Position numbers and translations under genes: made by a program. Source: Lysinibacillus sp. FSL M8-0337 (GTDB taxonomy: Bacteria > Bacillota > Bacilli > Bacillales_A > Planococcaceae). From it: 64,000 bases of DNA. The DNA lies in the NCBI RefSeq assembly GCF_038593855.1, contig NZ_CP151996.1:1116001-1180000 (forward strand). Reading direction: 5' to 3'. The notes under the pieces are model-generated. The model was given only the letters and a program-made list of their open reading frames with translations. It was not told the DNA's origin and ran no database searches. Below are positions 27,447 through 36,518 of the stretch, one piece after another (position 1 is the first letter of the stretch; each line of letters starts with the position of its first letter).

Positions 27447-27701
27447 TTCATCTAGGGTGTGTGCACGTCTGAAAACTAAACAAACGTGCGCATACGTAAC
27501 TGGATTCCTCTTTATCTTCTTGATAGAATAGCATCTTTTATACAACTCCCCTACGACTTAAAAAACTTCACATAAATTTATAAACGATCAATATTTTTTA
27601 CTAAATATTTTTAATCCATCCATACTTGCTTAATGTTTGTTTTATAAGATTACTCTTGTAAGCAAATAAAAATAAACATAAACAAATGGAGGGTCCAACT
27701 C
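27447..27701 (+). promoter_or_regulatory. Upstream region of the transport/hydrolase operon, with inverted repeat
   Basis: 255 bp without a gene. GTGTGTGCACGT (27457-27468) and ACGTGCGCATAC (27484-27495) form an imperfect inverted repeat with no T-run. It could be an operator or a weak terminator of the preceding gene. The rest is AT-rich. I cannot point to a confident promoter, and a DeoR site cannot be assigned without comparison to other genomes. Confidence 0.35.
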
Positions 27702-28790
27702 ATGGCAATTCAAAAGCTATGGAAGAAAAGTTTAGTTGGTGTATTAGCAATATCTATGTTAGCAGCATGTTCTGACAGTTCGTCTAATGCAAATGACATC
27801 AAAAGTGATTTAACGCTTGATGAAATTACAGAAAAGGCAAAACAAGAAGGTACTGTCAATTCAGTCGGTATGCCAGATACATGGGCAAACTGGGTAGAGA
27901 CATGGCAAGAGCTTGAAACAGAGTACACTCTCAAACATCAGGACACAGATATGTCGAGTGCAGAGGAATTAGCGAAGTTTGAAGCAGAAAAAGACGATGC
28001 GACAGCCGATATTGGCGACGTAGGAATTGCCTTTGGTCCAATCGCTAAAGATAAAGGTCTTACATTGCCATACAAAACTTCTTATTGGGATGATATTCCT
28101 GACTGGGCAAAAGATGAAGAGGGCCATTGGATTGTTGGTTATACAGGGACCATTGCATTTCTAACAGATAAAAACAATGTGAAAAATCCACCAACGTCTT
28201 GGGAAGATCTTAAAAATGGCGACTATCATGTCAGCATTGGAGATGCGTTAACTGCAAACCAAGCACAATTTGCGATATTAGCTGCAGCAATGGCTTTCGG
28301 TGGAGATGAATCTAATATTCAGCCGGGCATCGACTTTTTTGCGGAATTAGCAAAACAAGGACGCCTACAAGGTGATCCAACAGTCGCTAATTTAGAAAAA
28401 GGGGAGATTGATGTTGCAATTTTATGGGATTTCAATGCACTAGGTTATCGTCATCAAATTGATGAGCAACGTTTCGATGTAGTCATCCCATCGGAAGGCT
28501 CTGTCACATCAGGCTACGCAACCGTTATTAATAAATATGCGAAAAATCCACATGCGGCGATGTTAACACGAGAATATATTTTATCGGATGCAGGACAGGA
28601 GAACTTAGCAAAGGGTTATGCCCGACCAATTCGTGAAAATGTGCAATTACCTCAAGAAGTAAAGGATTTATTATTACCAGCAGATATGTATAAAAATGCG
28701 CAACCTGTTAGCGACCAAAAGCAGTGGGAGGAAACAACAAAGCAAATTCCACAAATGTATCAAGAGCAGGTATTAATTCATGCCAAATAA
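27702..28790 (+). CDS. ABC transporter substrate-binding lipoprotein
   Basis: 362 residues. A lipoprotein signal with lipobox SMLAAC (Cys about 22) is followed by a Ser/Asn-rich linker and a periplasmic-binding-protein type 2 fold like the Fe3+/thiamine/2-aminoethylphosphonate/hexose-phosphate (AfuA) group: TDKNNVKNPPTSWEDLKNGDYHVSIGD, VANLEKGEIDVAILWDFNAL, ARPIREN. TGGAGGGT (27687-27694) precedes ATG 27702. The next gene starts inside its 3' end (11-nt overlap). Substrate unknown. Hydrolase and phosphatase partners point to a phosphorylated compound. Confidence 0.85.
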   Translation: MAIQKLWKKSLVGVLAISMLAACSDSSSNANDIKSDLTLDEITEKAKQEGTVNSVGMPDTWANWVETWQELETEYTLKHQDTDMSSAEELAKFEAEKDDATADIGDVGIAFGPIAKDKGLTLPYKTSYWDDIPDWAKDEEGHWIVGYTGTIAFLTDKNNVKNPPTSWEDLKNGDYHVSIGDALTANQAQFAILAAAMAFGGDESNIQPGIDFFAELAKQGRLQGDPTVANLEKGEIDVAILWDFNALGYRHQIDEQRFDVVIPSEGSVTSGYATVINKYAKNPHAAMLTREYILSDAGQENLAKGYARPIRENVQLPQEVKDLLLPADMYKNAQPVSDQKQWEETTKQIPQMYQEQVLIHAK

Positions 28791-29610
28791 CAAAGTTGTC
28801 CTTATTGTTGTTGATGCACTTCGTTTTGATACTGCCTGTACACATATGGGCTTTATGCAACATTTAGTAGAACGTAAAATGGCCTCGCGTTTTGAGGTTC
28901 GTTCGGAAGTACCATCACTATCGAGACCATTATATGAAACGATTTTAACGGGCACTCCACCAATTGTTCATGGCGTCACTAGTAATATGACGGTGCGCCT
29001 ATCAACACAAAATAGTTTATTCCATTTAGCACAGTCAAATGGTTTATCGACTGCAGCGGCTGCTTATTATTGGGTAAGTGAACTTTATAATCGTGCACCC
29101 TTTCAGCATATGGAGGATCGTTTACAATTCGATAAACAGCTTCCGATTGAAAATGGCTTGTTTTACTTTGAGGATCATTATCCTGACAGCCATTTGTTTG
29201 CAGATGCCGCATGGTTAATGGACCAAAAACAACCAGATTTCTTATATATTCATCCGATGAATGTAGATGACGATGGGCATAAATTTACAGCAAATTCAGC
29301 GCAATATCGTAATCGTGTATTAGCTGTGGATGCACTATTGTCGTTGTTTATACCTAAATGCATGGCGCAGGGATATGATGTCATTGTGACAGCAGATCAT
29401 GGGATGACAAGTGATGGCAATCATGGTGGGACAACGATAGAGGATCGACATGTACCGATGTTTGTCATCTCTCAAACCGTGAAGGCAGGTATAAAAGACG
29501 GTGTAGTATCACAGCTACAAGTGGCACCTCTTTGCTGTCACCTGCTAAATATAGCGCCTTCAGAGGAAATGGTGCCATTACTATTAGAGGGCGTCCAGAC
29601 AGTAAAATAA
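28780..29610 (+). CDS. Alkaline-phosphatase-superfamily phosphodiesterase/phosphatase
   Basis: 276 residues, no signal peptide, so cytoplasmic. Metal and catalytic positions of the nucleotide pyrophosphatase/phosphodiesterase group can be followed: IVVDALRFDT (about 7-16), PSLSRPLYETILTG (nucleophile Ser/Thr region, about 46-59), MNVDDDGHKFTA (Asp and His), VTADHGMTSDGNHGG (about 204-218) and a late His. It is shorter than typical NPP or phosphonoacetate hydrolases. Placed between the binding protein and the permeases, it most likely cleaves the imported compound. The reaction is inference. Confidence 0.8.
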   Translation: MPNNKVVLIVVDALRFDTACTHMGFMQHLVERKMASRFEVRSEVPSLSRPLYETILTGTPPIVHGVTSNMTVRLSTQNSLFHLAQSNGLSTAAAAYYWVSELYNRAPFQHMEDRLQFDKQLPIENGLFYFEDHYPDSHLFADAAWLMDQKQPDFLYIHPMNVDDDGHKFTANSAQYRNRVLAVDALLSLFIPKCMAQGYDVIVTADHGMTSDGNHGGTTIEDRHVPMFVISQTVKAGIKDGVVSQLQVAPLCCHLLNIAPSEEMVPLLLEGVQTVK

Positions 29611-29681
29611 AACAATAAATAGTATCAGGGAATTTTGAACAATATTCATTATAAATTTCAAAATCTTTAAGTTAGAAAGTA

Positions 29682-30527
29682 GTGATTGTTTTGATTTCCA
29701 AGCGGCAATCGTTTGCCTGGCTTACACCTTTCTTATTACTTGTCCTGTTGTTTTTCCTTGTGCCTTTACTGTATATGCTGATAACGAGTTTTAGTAATAG
29801 CGAAGGATTTACGTTAGCACAATATAAATCTGTATTAACAAACACGTATATTTTACAAGGTTTTAAAAATAGTTTTACATTATCTGTTATTTCGGCTGTG
29901 ATTGCGCTCGTCGTTACATTGTTTGCCGTGTATGCTATTACGCACTTTTCGCAGCCGGTACGGGAAAAAATTTTAATACTAACCAATTTAACATCTAATT
30001 TTTCAGGTATTCCTTTAGCTTTTGCATTTATTGTCTTGCTTGGGAATAGTGGATTATTTACTTTGCTATTTGATAAGTGGGAAATTGGCGCTTTATCGTC
30101 ATTTTCCCTTTATAGCTGGAGTGGTCTATTACTCATTTATATTTATTTTCAACTGCCATTAGCATTGATGCTATTGTATCCAATTTATGATGGTATTCAG
30201 CAGCAATGGAAGGAAGCAGCCGCTCTTTTAGGAGCTTCTACTTTACAGTTTTGGCTGAAGGTAGGGATACCTGTTATGTTACCAGGGATTGTTGGAACCT
30301 TTAGTGTGTTGTTTGCCAATGCAATGGGTGCCTATGCATCTGCTTACGCATTGACAAATAGTAATTACAATTTAGTGGCCATTCGTATTGGAGCACTCAT
30401 TAAAGGGGATATATTTGCACAACCCGAGTTGGCAAGTGCGATTGCTGTATTGCTAGCGGTAACAATGGTAACCGCCATGCTGATAAGTGAATGGAGCATT
30501 AAAAAGACAAGGGGGAAATTAAAGTGA
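29682..30527 (+). CDS. ABC transporter permease 1
   Basis: 281 residues, six membrane helices, with the permease EAA loop (QQWKEAAALLGASTLQFWLKVGIPVMLPG, about 170-198). It pairs with the next permease. GTG at 29682 is only 2 nt from the weak AGAAAG site, so TTG at 29691 (reading MISKRQSF) is an alternative start. The 3' end overlaps the next gene by 4 nt. Confidence 0.85.
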   Translation: MIVLISKRQSFAWLTPFLLLVLLFFLVPLLYMLITSFSNSEGFTLAQYKSVLTNTYILQGFKNSFTLSVISAVIALVVTLFAVYAITHFSQPVREKILILTNLTSNFSGIPLAFAFIVLLGNSGLFTLLFDKWEIGALSSFSLYSWSGLLLIYIYFQLPLALMLLYPIYDGIQQQWKEAAALLGASTLQFWLKVGIPVMLPGIVGTFSVLFANAMGAYASAYALTNSNYNLVAIRIGALIKGDIFAQPELASAIAVLLAVTMVTAMLISEWSIKKTRGKLK

Positions 30528-31309
30528 AAAAAAGAAGTTTAGCTAATATCATTTTCCTCTTTTTAATGTTGTATTTGCTATTACCGATTGTAGCGACAAT
30601 GCTGTATGCTTTTTCGTCAAAGTGGCATAAAAGTATTTTTCCCGAGGGGCTAACATTCAAGTGGCTTGCTACACTGTTTCAAGATACGGCATTTATGCAA
30701 GCATTTGGCCGCTCTGTCCTCCTTGCGGGAGGGGCGGTTATCATCGCACTAATCGTTATTGTCCCTGCAATTTTTGTCATCGTTTTGTATTTTCCAAAGT
30801 ATGAGAAATGGATTCAAGTTGCCGTTGTAATGGTCTATTCATTTCCAGGGATTATTTTAGCTGTTGGCTTAATTCGGGTGTATTCAACAATAGGTGTACC
30901 CATGATCTTGGTCGTATTGGGTGCCTATGTAATCGGTATTTTGCCCTATATTTATCAAGGCACGCGCAATAGCTTGCGTAATGTAGATGCAAGACAGTTA
31001 TTGGATGCTGCGCAATTATTAGGCGCAACGAAAACACAGGCATTTACAAAAATACTGTTGCCTACCGTTTATCCAGGCTTGTTTGCAGGTGCATTATTAT
31101 CGTTTTCCGTGCTATTTGGAGAATTTGTACTTATTAACTTAGTCGTCGGCTCACGCTTTGAAACGGTACAAATTTATTTAATGAAAAAGCTAAGTACGAG
31201 CGGTCATATTGCTAGCGCAGTTGTCTTTATTTATATCGTTCTGATGGGCATATTAACGTTCGCTATTGCGATATTAACGAAACGTTCGAAAGGTGCGACG
31301 AATTTATGA
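30524..31309 (+). CDS. ABC transporter permease 2
   Basis: 261 residues, six membrane helices and the coupling EAA-type loop (LLDAAQLLGATKTQAFTKILLPTVYPG, about 158-184). With permease 1 it forms the heterodimeric channel. GGGGGAAATTAAA precedes the GTG at 30524. Its stop overlaps the ATPase ATG (ATGA). Confidence 0.87.
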   Translation: MKKRSLANIIFLFLMLYLLLPIVATMLYAFSSKWHKSIFPEGLTFKWLATLFQDTAFMQAFGRSVLLAGGAVIIALIVIVPAIFVIVLYFPKYEKWIQVAVVMVYSFPGIILAVGLIRVYSTIGVPMILVVLGAYVIGILPYIYQGTRNSLRNVDARQLLDAAQLLGATKTQAFTKILLPTVYPGLFAGALLSFSVLFGEFVLINLVVGSRFETVQIYLMKKLSTSGHIASAVVFIYIVLMGILTFAIAILTKRSKGATNL

Positions 31310-32307
31310 GCTATATTGTGATTGAAGGACTTCATAAAAAATATGACCAAACAACTGTCTTATCCAATATCGATATGACAATTGAAAAAGGTCAATTAAT
31401 TACGCTTTTAGGGCCGAGTGGCTGTGGGAAAAGTACCATTTTGCGCATTATTGCGGGCTTAACAAATGCTACAGCAGGAGAAATTCAATTGGAAGGACAA
31501 AACATGAACGGTGTCCAACCGAAAGAGCGTCAAGTGGGCATGGTTTTTCAATCTTATGCGCTATTTCCTAATATGACTGTTAAAGAAAATATAGCATTTG
31601 GTTTGCGGATGCAAAAAGTTAATAATACAGAGCTAGAACAACGTGTACAAGATATGCTCCATATCGTTCATTTGACAGAAAAAGCGAATGCTTATCCAAA
31701 GGAGTTATCAGGCGGGCAACAGCAACGTGTAGCGCTTGCACGTGCGCTTATTGTGCGACCGAAAGTATTGCTTTTAGATGAACCTCTTAGTGCACTTGAT
31801 GCCCAAATACGAAAAAAATTGCAGACCGATTTACGGGCAATACAACGCAAGCTTGGCATGACGATGATTCTAGTAACACATGATCAAGATGAAGCTATGG
31901 CTGTGTCAGACAAAATATTTGTGATGAGCAATGGGCAAATTGCGCAATGTGGTTCACCGACAGAAATTTATACAAATCCACAAAGTGAATTTATCGCTAA
32001 TTTCATTGGTCATTATAATGTTATTCCTAGACAAGTGTTAGAGACAATGATTGGAGAAAAATTACCTGGAGATAATAAGAAGTTTGCCATACGACCAGAA
32101 GCTCTTCATTTAGAGATGATGGAAGGTGACCTTTGCCTTCGCGGTGTAGCGACACAGTCACTTATGAGTGGCAATATTATCCGTACAACGCTTGAAGGTG
32201 ACTGTATGTTTACAATGGAACAGTTACATCAACGTGGGCATACGCTTGAAGTGGGTAAAAACTACAAATGTTATGTAGCGAAGGAAGATGTGATTGCACT
32301 GTCATGA
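31306..32307 (+). CDS. ABC transporter ATP-binding protein
   Basis: 333 residues. Walker A GPSGCGKST (about 37-45), Q-loop VFQSYALFP, signature LSGGQQQRVALARAL (about 134-148), Walker B LLLDEPLSALD and a C-terminal TOBE-like regulatory domain (about 250-333). This is the PotA/FbpC/AfuC/PhnT subclass, consistent with the class of the binding protein. Overlaps both neighbours by 4 nt. Confidence 0.92.
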   Translation: MSYIVIEGLHKKYDQTTVLSNIDMTIEKGQLITLLGPSGCGKSTILRIIAGLTNATAGEIQLEGQNMNGVQPKERQVGMVFQSYALFPNMTVKENIAFGLRMQKVNNTELEQRVQDMLHIVHLTEKANAYPKELSGGQQQRVALARALIVRPKVLLLDEPLSALDAQIRKKLQTDLRAIQRKLGMTMILVTHDQDEAMAVSDKIFVMSNGQIAQCGSPTEIYTNPQSEFIANFIGHYNVIPRQVLETMIGEKLPGDNKKFAIRPEALHLEMMEGDLCLRGVATQSLMSGNIIRTTLEGDCMFTMEQLHQRGHTLEVGKNYKCYVAKEDVIALS

Positions 32308-33086
32308 CATATGCAAAAATTGAACGTTTTGAATTTATTTTAAAGCAGTTAGAGCTTGATGGCAAAATTATTGTAGCGAATATTGCTGAGACACTGCTCG
32401 TAGCACCTGAAACTGTTCGTCGAGATTTGGATGAGCTAGAACAACAGCATTTATTGACCCGAGTGCATGGCGGGGCAATCAAATATACCAACGTTCGAAC
32501 GGAGCCAGCATTTTTGCGAAAACTGCAAATGCATAAAGAGGCGAAATGTGCTATTGCACGTCAGGCCGCACAGCGTATTTGTGATGGAGATACGATTGCC
32601 GTTGATACAGGGACGACGACAGTCCATATAGCGGATTACTTAATGGCAGTTGATGATATTACGGTTGTGACTAATTCTATTGCCGCCGCCGCACAGTTTA
32701 ATCTCGCCATTGAAGAAAGACGGATGACAGGGAAAGTTATTTTACTAGGCGGTACAACAAATCCAAGGCAAGCTTCAGTTGCAGGTGCGATGACGTTGGA
32801 GTGGTTAAGTCATATGAACTTTGATAAGGCCTTTTTATCATGCGGGGGCATCAAGGATGGCATTGTCTATGATTATGATTTAGATGAATCCTTGATTTCC
32901 CAAAAAATGCTTCAACAAAGTAAGAATTGTATATTACTAGCGGATGCATCAAAGCTTAATGGCAAATCATTTTATCAAATTTGTGATTTGGCACAATGTA
33001 CGGAAATCATGTGTGATATGGCTTGTCCTGAGGAATGGCAAGCGTACGAAGAACAGTGGACAGTATGTAGTGGAGGGAAGAGTTGA
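32304..33086 (+). CDS. DeoR-family transcriptional regulator
   Basis: 260 residues. The N-terminal winged helix (YAKIERFEFILKQLELDGKIIVANIAETLLVAPETVRRDLDEL, about 3-46) ends with the conserved RVHGGAI, followed by the sugar-phosphate sensing domain (DTGTTTVHIADYL, VTNSI, LGGT, FLSCGGI). DeoR repressors usually sense a phosphorylated intermediate, so the operon may be induced by its own product. ATG at 32304 overlaps the ATPase stop; the upstream in-frame codons lie inside the ATPase gene. Confidence 0.9.
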   Translation: MTYAKIERFEFILKQLELDGKIIVANIAETLLVAPETVRRDLDELEQQHLLTRVHGGAIKYTNVRTEPAFLRKLQMHKEAKCAIARQAAQRICDGDTIAVDTGTTTVHIADYLMAVDDITVVTNSIAAAAQFNLAIEERRMTGKVILLGGTTNPRQASVAGAMTLEWLSHMNFDKAFLSCGGIKDGIVYDYDLDESLISQKMLQQSKNCILLADASKLNGKSFYQICDLAQCTEIMCDMACPEEWQAYEEQWTVCSGGKS

Positions 33087-34099
33087 TGACAATTGATTAC
33101 CATGTACATTTAGAGGAGGGCCCATATTCTTTTCGTTGGTTGGAGCGAACATCACAAGCCATAGCCAATTTTCATGACCTAAAAAATGTTGACAATGGCT
33201 CTAAAGCTTTAATTGAGTGGCAAGTGGCAACGCTTGCTAAAAGATTGCATAATGGCTGTTATAGTGAAGAATGGCTCGATTTATATTTACAACGGGCAAA
33301 GCAACTTGGTTTACGAGAGGTAGGCATTGTGGATCATTTGTATCGGTTTAAGGAAACACGCTCCTATTTTGAGCGTTATATGCAATTGGATGAATCAACA
33401 GAAATCGGTCAACTCCAACGATATTGGCTAAATAGTGTGATGACAGAAAGTATGGACGATTTCGTAATGGCAATTGACAAGGCAAAGGACAAATGGCGTC
33501 AGCACGGTGTTGAGTTAAGGCTAGGGATTGAAGCGGATTATTTTGTAGGCGGTGAAGAAGAATTGACCGCGCTCCTACAAGGGCATCCGTGGGATTATGT
33601 TATTGGCTCGGTTCATTTTATAGATGGCTGGGGTTTTGATAATCCACAAACGGAGCATCTATTTAAAAAGATGGACCAGCCAACTTTACAGATGAAGTAT
33701 ACACAGTTTTATACCACGGTTGTGCAAATGATTCAGTCTAATATGTTTGATTTTGTAGCTCATTTGGATAATTTTAAAGTCTTTAATTATCATGTGCAGG
33801 ATGAGGCGTTTAATCTTTTATGGTATGAACAGATTGCACAGGCGCTTGTCGCAACACAAACTGCTACAGAAATAAACGCAGGGTTATATTATCGCTATCC
33901 GGTTAAAGAAATGTGCCCCGGTCCACTGTTTTTGCAAGTTCTCGTGAAACGAGGTGTCGAGTTTACCGTATCTTCAGACGCCCACTTCCCAGATGATTTA
34001 GGAAACTATACATTTGCCAATACAGATTGGCTAAAAACTTTGGGTGTTAAGAAGCTTTTAGGCTTCCAACAACGCACCAAGAAATATATCGAGCTTTAA
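33086..34099 (+). CDS. PHP-domain phosphoesterase (HisJ-like)
   Basis: 337 residues. Metal-binding positions of the PHP fold are visible: DYHVHLEEGP (HxH, about 5-13), GIVDHLYRF, GIEADYF, GSVHFIDGW, AHLDNF and SDAHFPDD (D-x-H, about 300-307). It is longer than typical histidinol-phosphate phosphatase HisJ (about 270) and no histidine genes are near. In this operon it more likely dephosphorylates a product of the imported compound. ATG 33086 shares one base with the DeoR stop; GGAGGGAAG (33072-33080) is correctly placed. Confidence 0.85.
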   Translation: MTIDYHVHLEEGPYSFRWLERTSQAIANFHDLKNVDNGSKALIEWQVATLAKRLHNGCYSEEWLDLYLQRAKQLGLREVGIVDHLYRFKETRSYFERYMQLDESTEIGQLQRYWLNSVMTESMDDFVMAIDKAKDKWRQHGVELRLGIEADYFVGGEEELTALLQGHPWDYVIGSVHFIDGWGFDNPQTEHLFKKMDQPTLQMKYTQFYTTVVQMIQSNMFDFVAHLDNFKVFNYHVQDEAFNLLWYEQIAQALVATQTATEINAGLYYRYPVKEMCPGPLFLQVLVKRGVEFTVSSDAHFPDDLGNYTFANTDWLKTLGVKKLLGFQQRTKKYIEL

Positions 34100-34103
34100 C
34101 GAA

Positions 34104-34137
34104 GATCACCGTTGATACCTGTCATCGGTGATTTTTT
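34104..34137 (+). terminator. Terminator of the transport/hydrolase operon
   Basis: ATCACCG (34105-34111) pairs with CGGTGAT (34126-34132), followed by TTTTTT. Confidence 0.8.
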
Positions 34138-34242
34138 CTGTTTCAAGCAGTGGCAACTAGATGTTACAAACGGGGACATGTCGAATTCTTCTGGTTAAGA
34201 AAGTGTATTTAAGTCAAAACCACGACATTTAGTACGCAAACC

Positions 34243-34272
34243 TTGTAGGAAGTAGTAATCATTCAGTATAAT
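34243..34272 (+). promoter_or_regulatory. miaB promoter
   Basis: TTGTAG (34243-34248), 18 bp, TATAAT (34267-34272); 58 bp to the miaB start. Confidence 0.55.
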
Positions 34273-34329
34273 AGTAAAATGGGAATTCGAATGCACGGAT
34301 TTCGTTTGAAAGGAGTTACCTGACCTGCA

Positions 34330-35874
34330 ATGAATGAGGAACAACGCTTAACGAGTCAACAAGTCAATCAACCAAAAAAAGAAGACAAGCCTGAAAAGGA
34401 TTATAGTAAATATTTTGAGAAGGTCTTTACGGCACCTTCATTAAAAGATGCAAAAAAACGTGGCAAAGAAGAAGTGAAATATCATAAAGACTTCCAAATT
34501 GCTGAACAATTCGCTGGCATGGGTGAAGGGCGGACGTTTTATATCCGTACGTATGGCTGTCAGATGAATGAGCATGATACAGAAGTAATGGCTGGTATTT
34601 TTATGCAACTTGGCTATACTTCAACAGACATTATCGAAGAAGCAGATGTGGTGTTACTGAATACATGTGCGATTCGTGAAAATGCAGAAAACAAAGTATT
34701 TGGAGAGCTTGGTTTCCTGCTAAAATATAAACGTAAAAATCCAGAAATGTTGATTGGCGTCTGTGGTTGTATGTCACAGGAAGAATCCGTCGTCAATAAA
34801 ATTTTAAAAACGTATCCACACGTCGATATGGTATTTGGAACGCACAATATTCATCGCCTGCCAAATATTTTAAAAGAAGCGTACATGTCAAAAGAAATGG
34901 TTGTAGAGGTTTGGTCGAAAGAGGGCGACGTTATTGAAAACTTGCCGAAAAAACGTCTAGGTTCCATAAAAGCTTGGGTCAATATTATGTATGGCTGTGA
35001 CAAGTTTTGTACGTACTGCATTGTACCTTATACACGTGGCAAAGAGCGTAGTCGCCGTCCAGAAGAAATCATAGCAGAAGTGCGTGAGCTAGCTGCTGCA
35101 GGCTATAAAGAAATCATGCTATTAGGGCAAAATGTCAACGCTTACGGCAAAGATTTTGAGGACATGGATTATCGACTGGGTGATTTAATGAATGAATTGC
35201 GAAAAATAGATATTCCACGGATTCGCTTTACAACAAGTCACCCGCGTGATTTTGATGATCATTTAATCGAGGTATTGGCGAAAGGTGGCAATTTAGTTGA
35301 ACACATTCACTTACCGGTACAATCAGGCTCAAATGATGTATTAAAAATTATGGCGCGCAAATATAGTCGTGAGCATTTCCTTAGCTTAGTAGATAAGATT
35401 AAAGCCGCAATCCCAGGTGTTACATTAACAACAGATATTATTGTTGGTTACCCAAACGAAACGGAAGAGCAATTCGAAGAGACGTTATCTTTATATCGTG
35501 AAGTAGGCTTTGATATGGCCTTTACGTATATTTACTCTCCACGCGAAGGAACACCAGCCGCGAAGATGGTTGATAATGTTCCTGAAGAGGTGAAAAAGGA
35601 ACGTCTACATCGTTTAAATGCTGTCGTACAAGAATATTCTAGAAAAGCGCTAGAGGGCTTGAAGGGCGAAGTGGTTGAAGTGTTAGTTGAAGGAACAAGT
35701 AAACGTCGTGATGATGTGCTTGCTGGCTATACGCGTAAAAATCGTCTCGTCAATTTTAAAGCACCTTCAGAGTTGATTGGTCAGTTAGTGAAAGTGAAAA
35801 TAATAGAGGCTACTTCTTATTCATTAACTGGTGAATTTGTGGAAGTAGTAAAAAATGAAAAGGTGGAAGCGTAA
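34330..35874 (+). CDS. miaB: tRNA-2-methylthio-N6-dimethylallyladenosine synthase
   Basis: 514 residues. An N-terminal extension (about 1-65), UPF0004 domain with the first cluster cysteines ([31 protein letters not shown]), radical-SAM CxxxCxxC in [13 protein letters not shown] (about 219-231) and C-terminal TRAM domain (about 440-505). Methylthiolates i6A37, the base made by MiaA at 46098. An in-frame stop at 34321 makes ATG 34330 the first possible start, although AAAGGAG (34309-34315) is rather distant (14 nt). Confidence 0.96.
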   Translation: MNEEQRLTSQQVNQPKKEDKPEKDYSKYFEKVFTAPSLKDAKKRGKEEVKYHKDFQIAEQFAGMGEGRTFYIRTYGCQMNEHDTEVMAGIFMQLGYTSTDIIEEADVVLLNTCAIRENAENKVFGELGFLLKYKRKNPEMLIGVCGCMSQEESVVNKILKTYPHVDMVFGTHNIHRLPNILKEAYMSKEMVVEVWSKEGDVIENLPKKRLGSIKAWVNIMYGCDKFCTYCIVPYTRGKERSRRPEEIIAEVRELAAAGYKEIMLLGQNVNAYGKDFEDMDYRLGDLMNELRKIDIPRIRFTTSHPRDFDDHLIEVLAKGGNLVEHIHLPVQSGSNDVLKIMARKYSREHFLSLVDKIKAAIPGVTLTTDIIVGYPNETEEQFEETLSLYREVGFDMAFTYIYSPREGTPAAKMVDNVPEEVKKERLHRLNAVVQEYSRKALEGLKGEVVEVLVEGTSKRRDDVLAGYTRKNRLVNFKAPSELIGQLVKVKIIEATSYSLTGEFVEVVKNEKVEA

Positions 35875-36312
35875 ATGACTCAAGTATTGTATACAAAAGA
35901 AGATTTAATTAAGAAATCCCATGAAATTGCGCATATGATTGCCAATACACCAGAAGTTGAGTTTTTCAAAAAAGCTGAAGCACAAATTAATGAAAATCAA
36001 CTTGTTCGTGAACGTATTGCTAGTTTAAAAAGCTTACAAAAGCAAGCAGTAAACTTTCAACACCTAGGCAAAGAAAAAGCGTTAAAAATGATTGAAGACA
36101 AAATTGCAAAAATTGAAGAAGAAATTAATGATATTCCTGTTGTGCAGCAATTTAAAGAATCACAAGGTGATGTCAACGACTTATTACAATTAGTATCAAA
36201 TACCATTGCTAACAATGTGACGAACGAAATTGTACGCTCAACAGGTGGCGATGTGTTACGTGGTGAAACGGGTTCGTATGTACAAAATACACAGCCAGGT
36301 AGTTGCTCATAA
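35875..36312 (+). CDS. ymcA: RicA (YmcA), subunit of the RicAFT complex
   Basis: 145 residues, helical, of the YmcA/YlbF family (YTKEDLIKKSHEIAHMIANTPEVEFFKKAEAQINEN). Near the C terminus a Cys is present (PGSCS, about residue 144), consistent with the Fe-S ligand contributed by RicA. In B. subtilis RicA-RicF-RicT modulates RNase Y and the phosphorelay, affecting biofilm formation, competence and sporulation. It starts directly after the miaB stop. A terminator follows. Confidence 0.92.
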   Translation: MTQVLYTKEDLIKKSHEIAHMIANTPEVEFFKKAEAQINENQLVRERIASLKSLQKQAVNFQHLGKEKALKMIEDKIAKIEEEINDIPVVQQFKESQGDVNDLLQLVSNTIANNVTNEIVRSTGGDVLRGETGSYVQNTQPGSCS

Positions 36313-36326
36313 ATAATAGAAGAAAC

Positions 36327-36356
36327 AGCTCGAATGACAGCATTCGGGCTATTTTT
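36327..36356 (+). terminator. ymcA terminator
   Basis: AGCTCGAATG (36327-36336) pairs with CATTCGGGCT (36341-36350), one G-T pair, followed by ATTTTTA. Confidence 0.8.
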
Positions 36357-36461
36357 ATGCCGAAATTTAGGATGGCGTCGGTACTGAATTAGAGCCCCTC
36401 TTAACGCTGTTGAATGCAAAAATGGAGAAAGTAAATCAATTAGATTCTATGAAATCTGTTC

Positions 36462-36489
36462 ACCCAATGGGCGCTACCTGCATATGATG
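36462..36489 (+). promoter_or_regulatory. Possible sporulation (sigma-K like) promoter of cotE
   Basis: AC (36462-36463), 17 bp, CATATGATG (36481-36489); the sigma-K consensus is AC-N16/17-CATANNNTA, so only the last base differs. Transcription would begin near 36496, downstream of the GTG at 36492. That favours the later start of cotE. Confidence 0.4.
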
Positions 36490-36518
36490 GAGTGAAAAGA
36501 GTCGAAGGAGGAATTGCG

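Noticed and set aside
33086..34099. PHP protein as histidine-biosynthesis HisJ
   Set aside because: The fold fits, but no his genes are near, the protein is longer than HisJ, and it is locked in the transport operon. Kept as a general PHP phosphoesterase.
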